Below are positions 15,515 through 22,895 of a stretch of 34,716 nt of DNA, piece after piece; the first letter of the stretch is position 1, and each line of letters starts with the position of its first letter. The position numbers and the translations under genes are program-made. The stretch is from CAZKTF01 sp964555565 (GTDB lineage Bacteria; Planctomycetota; JAJSAM01; JAKLKS01): positions 1 through 34,716 of the forward strand of contig CAZKTF010000009.1 in the NCBI GenBank assembly GCA_964555565.1, given 5' to 3'. The notes beneath the pieces are model-generated. The model saw only the letters and a list, made by a program, of their open reading frames with translations, was not told the DNA's origin and did not search any database.

Positions 15515-16750
15515 TCAGGGTCCTTGGGTCGCTGGCTGGAGCGACTTGAGCGCATCCAGATGGCGTTGAAGAGCTGGGGCCTTCCACTCCTTGTCCAAAA
15601 CCCCGTAGGTCTCCTCCTCGCCAGCGGTGCGTGTCGCCCCGCGAGACTGCGTCCCATTCAGGGCCCAATAGCACCAGTCGATGTCCGCACCGTAGAGGTA
15701 GTTCCGGAACGCCGCGTACCAGAGCCCTGCGCCGGAGGCGGCGTAGATGTCTCCGTTCGCGCCGTGCGGGGTCCCGAACTCGCCCACCCAAACGGGGGCC
15801 GTCCATGCCTCGTCCTGGACGAGGAGGAAGCCCCAACGACGCCCGAGGTCACCGTGAAGTTCGTCGTGGGACTTGATCCCCTTGTGGAACCACGAGTAGT
15901 CGTGGGGGGACCAGACCAGGCGGTTTGGCACCTTGAACCGGATCGGAGTCGGCTGGGCCCCCGAGAAGTCCGTGGCGAAGCTCACGCCCTCGACGAAGAC
16001 GAGCCAGTGGGGACACTCCTCGAGCACCGCATTGCCGCCCCGCTCCGCGGCCGCCTTCCAGTCGACCTCCGGGTCCGATCCGCCCCAGACGGGGACTCGC
16101 TTCTTCCCGTCCCCGAGGACTGCCGGCCGCAGCTCGTTGCGGAGGTCCGCGCCCACGACCGCCGGCTTCGCCTTGTATCGGCGGGCCATCGTTCTCCAGT
16201 CCGCGATCCAGTTCTTCTCCGGGTAACGATCGTTCCACCACAGACCGTTGCCGTCCCCCTCTCCGTTGGGCCAGTCGGCATCGCTCATGTGGTTGTCGAG
16301 GATGACGACAAGTCCCTCGGCGGACAGTGCCTCCACGACGGCGTCGAGGACATCGAGCGCCTTCTTCCCCTTCAATGCCGGGTTCGCGGAGAGCAGTGCG
16401 TCGGCGACTCTCGGGTTCTTCTCGACCATCTCGTTCGACCAGGGGATTCGAACGGAGTTGAAGCCCATGGTCCTGATGGACCGGGAGATGTCAGCCAGAG
16501 GGCTCCGATCCAGGCCGCCGACGACGTGGTCCTTCTCCTCCGCCCCGTACCAGTTCACGCCGGCGAGCTTGAAGCGCTTGCCCTCGGCATTCACGATCCA
16601 GCGGCCCTGGGTGCGCAGGGGGAGTGGAGGAAGAGGACTTGCCGCCGGCCCCTTGTCCTCAGCTGCAGCCGGCCGAGGGGACGGTGCCACCACGAGGAGC
16701 GAGGCGATACCTATTGCCGCGAGGAGAACTCGTTCCAAATCCATGGGCAT
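15515..16750 (-). CDS. Secreted GH5-family glycoside hydrolase (cellulase-like)
   Basis: This 411-aa protein begins at ATG 16750 or the in-frame ATG 16744. A signal peptide covers about 1-30 (ends PAAAE), followed by a Pro-rich linker and a TIM barrel. The barrel shows FKLAGVNWYG, GFNSVRIPWSNEM (strand 2), LVVILDNHMSD, the acid/base segment VGADLRNELRP (Asn-Glu), WSPHDYSWF, the nucleophile segment VWVGEFGT and DWCYWALNG. These are the GH5 landmarks; endo-1,4-beta-glucanase is most likely, mannanase or related activities possible. It would act outside the cell or in the periplasm. It is tail to tail with the GH43-like gene, and its GC is also below that of the surroundings. Confidence 0.85.
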   Translation of the reverse strand: MPMDLERVLLAAIGIASLLVVAPSPRPAAAEDKGPAASPLPPLPLRTQGRWIVNAEGKRFKLAGVNWYGAEEKDHVVGGLDRSPLADISRSIRTMGFNSVRIPWSNEMVEKNPRVADALLSANPALKGKKALDVLDAVVEALSAEGLVVILDNHMSDADWPNGEGDGNGLWWNDRYPEKNWIADWRTMARRYKAKPAVVGADLRNELRPAVLGDGKKRVPVWGGSDPEVDWKAAAERGGNAVLEECPHWLVFVEGVSFATDFSGAQPTPIRFKVPNRLVWSPHDYSWFHKGIKSHDELHGDLGRRWGFLLVQDEAWTAPVWVGEFGTPHGANGDIYAASGAGLWYAAFRNYLYGADIDWCYWALNGTQSRGATRTAGEEETYGVLDKEWKAPALQRHLDALKSLQPATQGP

Positions 16751-16810
16751 AGGGTACCGGAGAGGTGTCCGCCGAGGAGACCGTCGTTCGTCCCCCCGCC
16801 ATCCGTTCCG

Positions 16811-16848
16811 CGCGTTCCGTAAGAGGGTTGCACTCGCACCCCCAAGTG
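16811..16848 (-). repeat. Dispersed repeat, copy B (inverted), beside the insertion sequence
   Basis: Read on the minus strand this contains GCAACCCTCTTACGGAACGC, identical over 20 bases to the copy at 19386-19405. It is preceded by CACTTGGG, also present in the inverted copy at 19417-19452. It lies in the 115-base gap between the GH5 start and the insertion sequence. Confidence 0.6.
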
Positions 16849-16865
16849 TCCTTCCTGTGTTAATA

Positions 16866-18331
16866 CTACTGTATCATAAAGCCTACAGGTCCGGGCCGTG
16901 TGGGACGATGTCTTCCGCATGGCAGACCAATCGGCGGCAAGTGCGCGCTTCGACGCCTACGTCGGGCGCCTGGGCGAGGCGGTGGGCCATGCCGACCGCC
17001 TGGAGCCGCTGCGGGCGTACCTGACCGGGCTTCTCCTGCCCGGGGACCGCAAGAGCGTGGAGCCGATGGCGGCGAGGGTGGACCCCCGCCATGCCAGCGC
17101 CCGCCACCAGTCCATGCACCACTTCGTCGCCTCCGCGCCTTGGGACGATCACGAGGTCCTCGGGGTCGCCGTGGATCACGCGGTGCTCCAGATGGAGAGG
17201 CACGCCCCCGTGGGGGCCTGGGTCGTGGACGACACGGGGTTCCCGAAGAAGGGCTCCCACTCGGTGGGCGTCTAGCACCAGTACTGCGGCGCGCTCGGCA
17301 AGGAGAAGAACTGCCAGGCGGTGGTGACCGTGTCCCTCGTGAACGCCACGATGAGCGTGCCGGCGGCCTATCGGCTCTACCTTCCCAAGGCGTGGGCCGA
17401 GGACGAGGCGCGGCGCAAGGAGGCGGGCGTCCCCGGGGAGGTTGTCTTCCGAACGAAGTGGCAACTTGCCCTCGAGGAGATCGGGCGGCTGCTCGCGGAG
17501 GACCTGCCGCCCGCCCCGGTCGTGGCGGACGCGGGCTACGGGGACATCAACGGGTTCCGTGAGGGCCTGGACGCTCTGGGGCTCTCCTACGTCGTCGCAG
17601 TCAAGTCGAAGACGACTCTCTGGCCGCCCGGCATGGGACCACTCCTCCCCGGGCAGCGCCCGCGGGGACGCCGCGGACCGCCCCCGCGTCGTCTGGGTCG
17701 CGACGCCGAGCACCAGCCCTGCAGCGCGCGCGACATCGCCCTCTCCCTGGCGCCGGAGGAATGGAAGTCCGTGCGCTGGAGGGACGGTACGAGGGGGCGA
17801 ATGCACTCGCGCTTCGCCGCGCTACGCGTTCGCTCTGCGTACCGGGACAACCAGAGGGAGGAGCCGTGGCCCGAGCAGTGGCTTCTCATCGAGTGGTCCA
17901 GGGGGGCCCAGGAGCCCACGGACTACTGGCTCTCCACGCTGCCGGAGGACGCCGACCTCCAGGACCTGGTCGGCCTGGTGAAGTTGCGCTGGCGCATCGA
18001 GCGCGACTACGAGGAGCTCAAGGGCGAACTGGGGCTCGACCACTACGAGGGTCGCGGCTGGCGCGGCTTCCACCACCACGGCGTGTTATGCATTGCCGCC
18101 TACACCTTCCTCGCGGCCGAGCGCGCGAGGCTTTCCCCCCCTCAGGCTCTTGCCTTCCTCCACGCCCCTGCGCTTCCCCATGGTTTCCGTCCGCGGGGTG
18201 CTGCCCTTGCGCGTGGAACGCCATAACCCCGCCTCCATCGCGACCCAGCGTATCGCTCAGGCAGCCGCGCTCCTGGCCATGCTCCCGTGCTGCCCTACCT
18301 GCCGGGCGCCCTCAACTTCATGACACAGTAG
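16866..18331 (+). mobile_element. IS701-like insertion sequence, 1466 bp, with inverted repeats and 4-bp target duplication
   Basis: The left end CTACTGTATCATAAAG (16866-16881) and the complement of the right end, CTACTGTGTCATGAAG (18316-18331), match at 14 of 16 positions. Both are flanked by AATA (16862-16865 and 18332-18335), a 4-bp target duplication. The size and ends fit the IS701 group of DDE elements, and the single gene inside is a decayed transposase. Rejoining the flanks gives TGTGTTAATAAACAGCG, which resembles the CTGCGTTAACAAACGG motif of the local dispersed repeat, so the element seems to have entered a repeat copy. Confidence 0.85.
16898..18323 (+). pseudogene. IS701-family transposase, inactivated by an amber codon and a frameshift
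   Basis: Translation from GTG 16898 gives VVDDTGFPKKGSHSVGV and then TAG at 17273-17275. The same frame continues HQYCGALGKEKNCQ, where relatives have Gln at the stop, so one C-to-T change (CAG to TAG) explains it. The second catalytic Asp is in VVADAGYGD and the catalytic Glu in ELKGELGLDHYEGR, with the usual GWRGFHHHG after it. At about 18190-18210 the frame is lost: GFRPRG is in the first frame and PLRVERHNPASIATQR in another, running to TGA 18321. Two independent lesions mean it is not functional on its own, although the ends remain and could be mobilised in trans. Confidence 0.88.
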
Positions 18332-18371
18332 AATAAACAGCGAGCACCGAGAGTTCGAGAGCGTTTTCCTT

Positions 18372-18412
18372 GGGGTCCCAAGGCCAACCCGGGGGGTTGG
18401 TCTTGGGACCCC
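18372..18412. other. Long near-perfect hairpin downstream of the insertion sequence
   Basis: The arms GGGGTCCCAAG (18372-18382) and CTTGGGACCCC (18402-18412) are perfect. Inside, one G-T pair and seven more pairs (CCAACC against GGTTGG plus C-G) leave a 3-base loop, about 19 bp in all. There is no T-run on either side. The whole gap 18332-18837 has no convincing gene; it holds this hairpin and repeat copy C. Confidence 0.6.
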
Positions 18413-18481
18413 GGACTCTCGGTTACGGAATGGAGAATCGGGCCCCGGACGGGAACGGGCGGAAGTGCGCGTCTCGCCGGG

Positions 18482-18600
18482 GGATACACGCGGGCGCCCG
18501 AAAGAGACCCCGGACGCCCCTGCGTTAACAAACGGGACCCCCGGTTCCGTATGCGGTGGGTCTGGCTCCCCGGGCGCCACCCACTCGCGGAACGCTCTCT
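18482..18600 (+). repeat. Dispersed repeat, copy C (long form)
   Basis: The copy runs from GGATACACGCGG through CTGCGTTAACAAACGG (18520-18535) to GGCTCCCCGGGCGCC and CGGAACGCTCTCT. Its 3' part (18564-18600) matches 19374-19410 at 32 of 37 positions. Its 5' and middle parts match 22798-22895 (GATACACACGG, CTGCGTTAAGCAAACGG, GGCTCCCC) in the same orientation. It lies upstream of the DUF1428 gene. Confidence 0.6.
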
Positions 18601-18837
18601 CGCGGCGGGGGCGCCTCGAGTGCGGGCCGGCCGCAAGGCGCGCTCCGTCGGCCGCCGTGGTGAACGGGCCCGGGAGGCGGGCCTGGGGCACTCACCGCCT
18701 CGTGCAGGTCGCGCGCCTTCCGGACGTTCCGCCGGAAGTCCGGCCCTCCCCTCGAGGGTCCGCGAGGGGCTGCGGCCGGGTCCGGGACTGGACGCCGGAG
18801 GGGTTCTCCGCTATCCTCCACCGCGAGGAGGTGGACC

Positions 18838-19200
18838 ATGCCCCGCTACGTGGACGGCTTCGTCCTCGCCGTGCCGAAGAGGAATCTCGCCGCCTACCGC
18901 AGCCTCGCCCTGAAGGCCTCGAGAGTCTGGCGCGAGCACGGCGCCCTCGAGTACCGCGAGTGCGTCGGCGAGGAGATGGTCCCCCACTTCGGGATCCCCT
19001 TCCCCCGCATGGCCCGTTGCCGTCGCGGCGAGACCGTGGTCTTCTCCTGGATCGCCTACCGGTCCAAGGCCCACCGCAACCGGGTCAACGCGGCGGTGAT
19101 GAAGGACCCGCGCATCGCCGCCATGTGCGACCCGGAGCACACGCCCTTCGACGTCAAGCGCATGGCCTGCGGCGGGTTCGAGGTGATGGTCGGGTACTGA
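18838..19200 (+). CDS. DUF1428 family protein (YbaA-like)
   Basis: This 120-aa protein matches DUF1428 from end to end: MPRYVDGFVLAVPKRNLAAY, then VWREHGALEYREC, GETVVFSWIAYRSKAHRNRV, NAAVMKDPR and MACGGFEVMV. Its length is normal for the family. The fold is a dimeric alpha/beta-barrel of the antibiotic-biosynthesis-monooxygenase type; the biological role is unknown. GAGGAGGTGGACC before ATG is a clear ribosome site. It stands alone, with repeat copies in the same orientation on both sides (18.5 and 19.4 kb), so it may have arrived as a cassette. Confidence 0.92.
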   Translation: MPRYVDGFVLAVPKRNLAAYRSLALKASRVWREHGALEYRECVGEEMVPHFGIPFPRMARCRRGETVVFSWIAYRSKAHRNRVNAAVMKDPRIAAMCDPEHTPFDVKRMACGGFEVMVGY

Positions 19201-19344
19201 GGATCGCGCGGGGCGCAGGGAAGCGCTCTCCGCCCCGGTGTGGACGCCGGGGGCGTGGCGTACTGCCTCCGAAGGAAGGCGGCCGCGACGGCGAAGCCGG
19301 GGTGGCCGGAGGCAGGGGTCCGCGCGGAGGGGAGCCCGACCCTC

Positions 19345-19367
19345 GGCTCAGGGGGGGACCCTGAGCC
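19345..19367. terminator. GC-rich hairpin between DUF1428 and the restriction gene
   Basis: A perfect 9-bp stem, GGCTCAGGG/CCCTGAGCC, encloses the 5-base loop GGGGA. It lies in the 279-base convergent gap 19201-19479 and could end transcripts from either side, although no T-run follows. Confidence 0.4.
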
Positions 19368-19373
19368 CGGATT

Positions 19374-19452
19374 GGCTCCCCGAGCGCAACCCTCTTACGG
19401 AACGCTCTCTGTTTTGGCGTTCCATGAGAGGGTTGCGAGTGGGGCCCAAGTG
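19374..19452. repeat. Dispersed repeat, copies D and E as an inverted pair
   Basis: Copy D (19374-19410) is in plus orientation and copy E (19417-19452) in minus. Their cores, GCAACCCTCTTACGGAACGC (19386-19405) and GCGTTCCATGAGAGGGTTGC (19417-19436), are complementary at 18 of 20 positions around an 11-base spacer, so the transcript could form a long hairpin. Copy E carries CCCAAGTG at its outer side, as copy B does. The pair lies just downstream of the restriction gene's stop codon. Confidence 0.65.
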
Positions 19453-19479
19453 CAACCCTCCCGGAAGCCCCGGCACGCC

Positions 19480-20043
19480 CTACCCGCGGTGCCGCGGGGT
19501 GGCCGCGCGCCGGAGCACCACGAAGGCGTCCGCGAGCCTGCCCCCGTACTCGTGGATCCAGGCGGGAGGAGACTCCGCAGGGAACGTCAACCACCGCGTG
19601 TCCGTGCCTGCCTTGCCACCATGCTGAGGAGGGGCGTGCCGTCGGATGATGTCCTTCGGCACGACCCAGCAGTTGGCATCGAAGGGTGATACCCCGAGGC
19701 AGACGGCAAACTCGTAGTCCTGGTCTCGGATCTGTTGGAAGGTGTAGGTCCCTGACTCCCACAGGGTCGAGAACTTGATCTCCATCCGGCGACCCCCGAT
19801 GACGCGGTCGGCCTCCGAGTCTCCAGCACCGGTTACGTCCAGGCCCTTTGCTGCGCACCAGCCTGCGACAAGCTGCTCTCCAATCTTCCCGATCTGCCTC
19901 GACGGCCGCGTCTTGATCCACGCGAAGGGACTCCCCGCCCAAGGGTCGTCCGCGCCTTCCTTCACGTAGTCCGACCTCAGGGTGCCTGCAATGCCTGCGA
20001 GGATCCCCACATCAGGATCCGTGATGACCTTCCTTGCGCTCAT
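19480..20043 (-). CDS. Predicted type II restriction endonuclease, PD-(D/E)XK fold
   Basis: This 187-aa protein is encoded directly after a DNA methyltransferase (its ATG overlaps the methyltransferase TGA, ATGA at 20040-20043). A PD-(D/E)XK nuclease pattern is visible: Glu56 in the helix GKIGEQLVAGW, Asp79 in GDSEADRVIGG, and Glu88-Ile-Lys90 in RRMEIKFS. A beta-rich part with SGTYTFQQIRDQDYEFAVC and CWVVPKDII follows. Length and context fit a homodimeric type II enzyme that cuts DNA unmodified by its partner; the recognition sequence cannot be deduced. It is most similar in layout to orphan-annotated restriction enzymes rather than to a named prototype. It is less GC-rich than core genes. 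Confidence 0.75.
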   Translation of the reverse strand: MSARKVITDPDVGILAGIAGTLRSDYVKEGADDPWAGSPFAWIKTRPSRQIGKIGEQLVAGWCAAKGLDVTGAGDSEADRVIGGRRMEIKFSTLWESGTYTFQQIRDQDYEFAVCLGVSPFDANCWVVPKDIIRRHAPPQHGGKAGTDTRWLTFPAESPPAWIHEYGGRLADAFVVLRRAATPRHRG

Positions 20044-21002
20044 GGCGCGGTGGTCCTTCCAGTCATGGGGCCGACAGCATCGAATAGGGTCGACTCTGAA
20101 GGCTGGAATGGAGTCGGATCAAACCCGTGCCACCGGACGCCCTTGGACCTCGCGAAGCGGCGAGCCATGACTTCCAGGGCGACCGAGTTGTTGTCGACAA
20201 GGACGAAGCGTCGCCCGAGTTCCTCAGCGGCGACTCCGGCGGTACCGCTTCCCGCGAAGAAGTCGAGGATCAGGTCATCCTTGCGGGAAGACCCTTGCAG
20301 GATCCGTCGGAGGATTCCTAGGGGCTTCTGCGTGGGGTACCCGGTCTTCTCCTTGCCGTTCGTCGGCACGATAGTGTGCCACCAAGTGTCCGTGGGGAGC
20401 TTTCCCTTCGCCGCCTTCTCGGGACCGACGAGCCCCGGTGCCATGTAGGGAATTCGCTCGATCTCGTCCACATTGAAGACGTAACTCTCCGGGTCTTTCA
20501 CATAGACGAGGATGTTGTCGTGCTTGGCGGGCCAGCGCCGCTTGGTCCTAGCTCCGTAGTCGTACGCCCAGATGACCTCGTTCAGGAAGCACTCGCGGCC
20601 GAAGATCCGATCGAGCATGACCTTGCAGTAGTGCACTTCGCGGTAGTCGATGTGGAAGTAGAGCGTGCCGTGGCGGGCCAAGACCCTACGCGCTTCGGCA
20701 AGCCGGGGCTCGAGGAACGCGAGGTAGTCGTCGAAAGAGTCCTTGAAGGCCTTCGTCCCTAGTCTCTCGGTCTCGTAGCGACGTCCCTGAAAGCCGACGC
20801 GGTCACCGTCTTCGGAGCGCACTGTGCGGAGCTGAGTCCGCGCCTGCACCTTTCCCGTGTTGAACGGCGGGTCGATGTAGATGAGGTCCACGGAGTCGTC
20901 GGGGACGTGCACCCGCAGTACCTCCAGGTTGTCGCCGAGGTGAATCTCGCCCCGGGCTCGTTCGTGAACGCCGCTAGTGTCCTCGGACCCATCAGCCGCC
21001 AT
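20040..21002 (-). CDS. Site-specific DNA methyltransferase, beta-class (N6-adenine or N4-cytosine)
   Basis: The frame is open for 73 more codons upstream, but ATG 21002 has a good AAAGGAG nine bases before it and gives 320 aa. Motif IV DLIYIDPPFNTG is at residues 39-50 (DPPF 44-47), YPTQKP at 222-227, and the SAM-binding motif I DFFAGSGTAG at 247-256. Motif IV before motif I is the beta-class order; DPPF does not separate adenine-N6 from cytosine-N4 modification. The target domain lies between, about 60-210. It protects host DNA from the co-encoded endonuclease. Making the methyltransferase first in the operon lets protection precede cutting. Confidence 0.9.
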   Translation of the reverse strand: MAADGSEDTSGVHERARGEIHLGDNLEVLRVHVPDDSVDLIYIDPPFNTGKVQARTQLRTVRSEDGDRVGFQGRRYETERLGTKAFKDSFDDYLAFLEPRLAEARRVLARHGTLYFHIDYREVHYCKVMLDRIFGRECFLNEVIWAYDYGARTKRRWPAKHDNILVYVKDPESYVFNVDEIERIPYMAPGLVGPEKAAKGKLPTDTWWHTIVPTNGKEKTGYPTQKPLGILRRILQGSSRKDDLILDFFAGSGTAGVAAEELGRRFVLVDNNSVALEVMARRFARSKGVRWHGFDPTPFQPSESTLFDAVGPMTGRTTAP

Positions 21003-21142
21003 GTTCGTCCACTCCTTTGGCTCTAGATCGACGGGACATCGACCTCTCGACGGCGCACCGAGCCAGCGAACGCCGTGACCTCGGCATGGTATCGCGTCGG
21101 GCGGACACCTGAGCGCCTTGCCGTTCGTCAACGGCTGCTTCG

Positions 21143-21181
21143 AGAGTAGCTCTTGGGTGGAGCTCCCCGTGGCGCTACTCT
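21143..21181. promoter_or_regulatory. Inverted repeat and candidate promoter in the divergent region
   Basis: The 221-base gap between the divergent methyltransferase (start 21002) and the 188-aa gene (start 21224) holds a perfect 8-bp inverted repeat, AGAGTAGC (21143-21150) and GCTACTCT (21174-21181). On the plus strand TTGGGT (21153-21158) and TACTCT (21176-21181) are 17 bases apart, a weak but correctly spaced -35/-10 pair for the rightward operon. A factor binding the repeat could control both operons. Confidence 0.4.
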
Positions 21182-21223
21182 GAGCCCTGTCAAGACCTTG
21201 TAGGCGATGAGAGGAGCGCACCC

Positions 21224-21790
21224 ATGCCAGACCCGGCTGTTGACCACGAGATCGACGCGATCAGGGCCGTGCTGGCCGCCTTGGGGCCGCTCTCTGAGAA
21301 GGCGCGGAAGAGCGTCTTGGAGTACGTCGCAAGGCGCCTCGATCTCAGCGGGATCCATGCGGTCGAGGCGCCCGGGCCAACGGCGGTCTCAAGCGCGCCG
21401 TCTGCTGTCGCTGGTGGAGGAGCGCCACACATCAAGGACTTCAAGGAGCAGAAGATGCCACGGTCGGCCAACGAAATGGCCGCAGTGGTCGCGTACTACC
21501 TCGCAAACCTTGCCCCGGAGGGCCAGAGGAAGGAGACGGTCAATCAGAAGGACGTGGAAACGCAATTCAAGATCGCCTCCTTCCCCCTGCCCCAGCAGGT
21601 GCGAGTCACCTTGCAGAATGCACGGAACGCGGGGTACTTCGACTCCCTTGGGGATGGTGAGTACAGACTCAACGCCGTCGGCCACAACCTGGTTGTGCAC
21701 GCGATGCCGAGGGGCGCCGCGAAGGAGGCTCAGGGTGTCAAGAGGTCCCGTCGGGTGAAGGCGAAGCGGCCCAAGGCGCGACGCAAGTAG
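21224..21790 (+). CDS. Conserved protein of a candidate defence pair, predicted DNA-binding
   Basis: This 188-aa protein has three parts. Residues 7-40 form a helical segment (EIDAIRAVLAALGPL, then ARKSVLEYVARRL), followed by a low-complexity linker (45-68). A conserved central domain at 69-163 includes IKDFKEQKMPRSANEMAAVV, AYYLANLAPEG, NARNAGYFDSLGDGEYRLN and VGHNLVVH. A strongly basic tail (172-188, RSRRVKAKRPKARR) closes it. The central pattern looks like a compact winged-helix-type unit and is familiar to me from uncharacterised genes near phage-defence loci; no function is known. AGAGGAG precedes the ATG. The next gene starts four bases after the stop. A DNA-binding or target-recognition role is inference. 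Confidence 0.65.
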   Translation: MPDPAVDHEIDAIRAVLAALGPLSEKARKSVLEYVARRLDLSGIHAVEAPGPTAVSSAPSAVAGGGAPHIKDFKEQKMPRSANEMAAVVAYYLANLAPEGQRKETVNQKDVETQFKIASFPLPQQVRVTLQNARNAGYFDSLGDGEYRLNAVGHNLVVHAMPRGAAKEAQGVKRSRRVKAKRPKARRK

Positions 21791-21794
21791 GGCC

Positions 21795-22634
21795 ATGCTG
21801 AAAGGCCTGTTGGACCGCCTTGGGGCATTGCGGGAACGGTTGAGAGCCCGTTCGACGGTCCATGTGAACGATCAGGATTCCAAGAACGCTGCCATTTCTC
21901 TGGCCAGCAGCTACTTCAACGAAGTTCGACCTCAGATTCAGGGAGTGATGGGAGCGGGACTGGATCTCAGCTCAGTTGACACGAGGTGGCAGGAACTTGT
22001 TCGACTTGCGCATGCGAACAACAAGAGGCAGACATACCTTGGAGTCGTGAGGGCGCTCACCGGCGAACTTCGCGACATCAGCGTCCGCGTACTTTCGCGA
22101 GCCGCAGAGGGACGAGCCGGGGGAACCCGGGAGTCCGAGTTGGATCCGGCGGAGGCGGGCTTGGTCGCGACCTTGGACGCTCTTCTTCCGAGTGCCGCGG
22201 CCTCGTACCGGCAAGGCCTTCTGGATCTCCGACAGACGGAGCGCCTTTCCTATCGAGGAACAGCTTCTGAGTTTCGTGAGTCCGTGCGGGAGACGCTCGA
22301 TCACCTTGCCCCGGACGAAGCGGTCGGGAAGCAGGAAGGGTTCAAGCTCGAGGATAGGCAGACCCGGCCCACTATGAGGCAGAAGACGCGTTTCGTGTTG
22401 TTGTCGAGGGGAAGAGGGAAGACCCAGACTGCCGTGGCAGAGAAGTCCGTAGGTCTGATCGAGAGCCTTGCAGGAGAGGTCATGCGGGCCGCGTATGACC
22501 GGGCGTCGCTCGCCACCCATGCCGAAACGACGCGGGCAGAGGTCCTGAGACTCAAGCGCTACGTTGACACGGTTCTCTTTGACCTCCTTGAGATTCCGGA
22601 GGTGACCGCGCCCAAGTCAGCACGGAAGACGTGA
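21795..22634 (+). CDS. Conserved protein resembling predicted pPIWI-associated nuclease family; candidate defence effector
   Basis: This 279-aa, largely helical protein is cotranscribed with the preceding gene. The N-terminal region (1-105) is helical with no recognised motif. The C-terminal half has SYRQGLLDL, RLSYRGTASEFRESVRETLD (151-169), HLAPDEAV, GFKLEDRQTRPTMRQKTRFV (182-201), SRGRGKTQ and the end YDRASLATHAETTRAEVLRL (234-253) with YVDTVLFDLLEI. This pattern resembles, from memory, proteins carrying the Pfam domain for predicted pPIWI-associating nucleases, and it also has the all-helical look of HEPN-type RNases. No PIWI gene is present. Conserved Arg, Glu and Asp residues in 151-175 are the best candidates for an active site. 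The function is unproven. Confidence 0.6.
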   Translation: MLKGLLDRLGALRERLRARSTVHVNDQDSKNAAISLASSYFNEVRPQIQGVMGAGLDLSSVDTRWQELVRLAHANNKRQTYLGVVRALTGELRDISVRVLSRAAEGRAGGTRESELDPAEAGLVATLDALLPSAAASYRQGLLDLRQTERLSYRGTASEFRESVRETLDHLAPDEAVGKQEGFKLEDRQTRPTMRQKTRFVLLSRGRGKTQTAVAEKSVGLIESLAGEVMRAAYDRASLATHAETTRAEVLRLKRYVDTVLFDLLEIPEVTAPKSARKT

Positions 22635-22693
22635 GGCGTTGGACTCTGCACCGGTTGATTGGGCTGGTGGCACCGTTAACCCGCGGTGCTGCT

Positions 22694-22705
22694 CTCTTGC
22701 AAGAG
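22694..22705. other. Palindrome downstream of the candidate defence operon
   Basis: CTCTTGCAAGAG is a perfect 12-bp palindrome 60 bases after the operon's stop, within the 324-base gap 22635-22958. That gap holds no gene. It could be part of a terminator or a binding site; there is no T-run. Confidence 0.3.
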
Positions 22706-22797
22706 CGTGAGAGTGTGAGAGCGGGTTTCGGCGCTGATCGGCCAAGTCGGCGCAAGACGGCAACTCTCTGCGGCGCGCGACGGAAAGTAGTACGACG

Positions 22798-22895
22798 TGA
22801 TACACACGGAAGAGGGCCACGGGTCGCGACATCGGGCGTACGCGCGCGAGCGGCGTCTGCGTTAAGCAAACGGCGTGCCCCGGTCGGTGGCTCCC
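22798..22895 (+). repeat. Dispersed repeat, copy F (right bracket of the defence cassette)
   Basis: The blocks GATACACACGG, CTGCGTTAAGCAAACGG (22857-22873), CCCCGGT and GGCTCCCC occur in the same order and orientation as in copy C at 18482-18573. The intervening sequence is diverged. Confidence 0.5.

Noticed and set aside
17273..17275. Programmed readthrough or recoding of TAG in the transposase
   Set aside because: A second, independent frameshift near 18200 points to ordinary decay, and other genes use TAG as stop.
19374..19452. CRISPR array
   Set aside because: The copies are inverted, imperfect and without regular spacers, and no cas gene is present.
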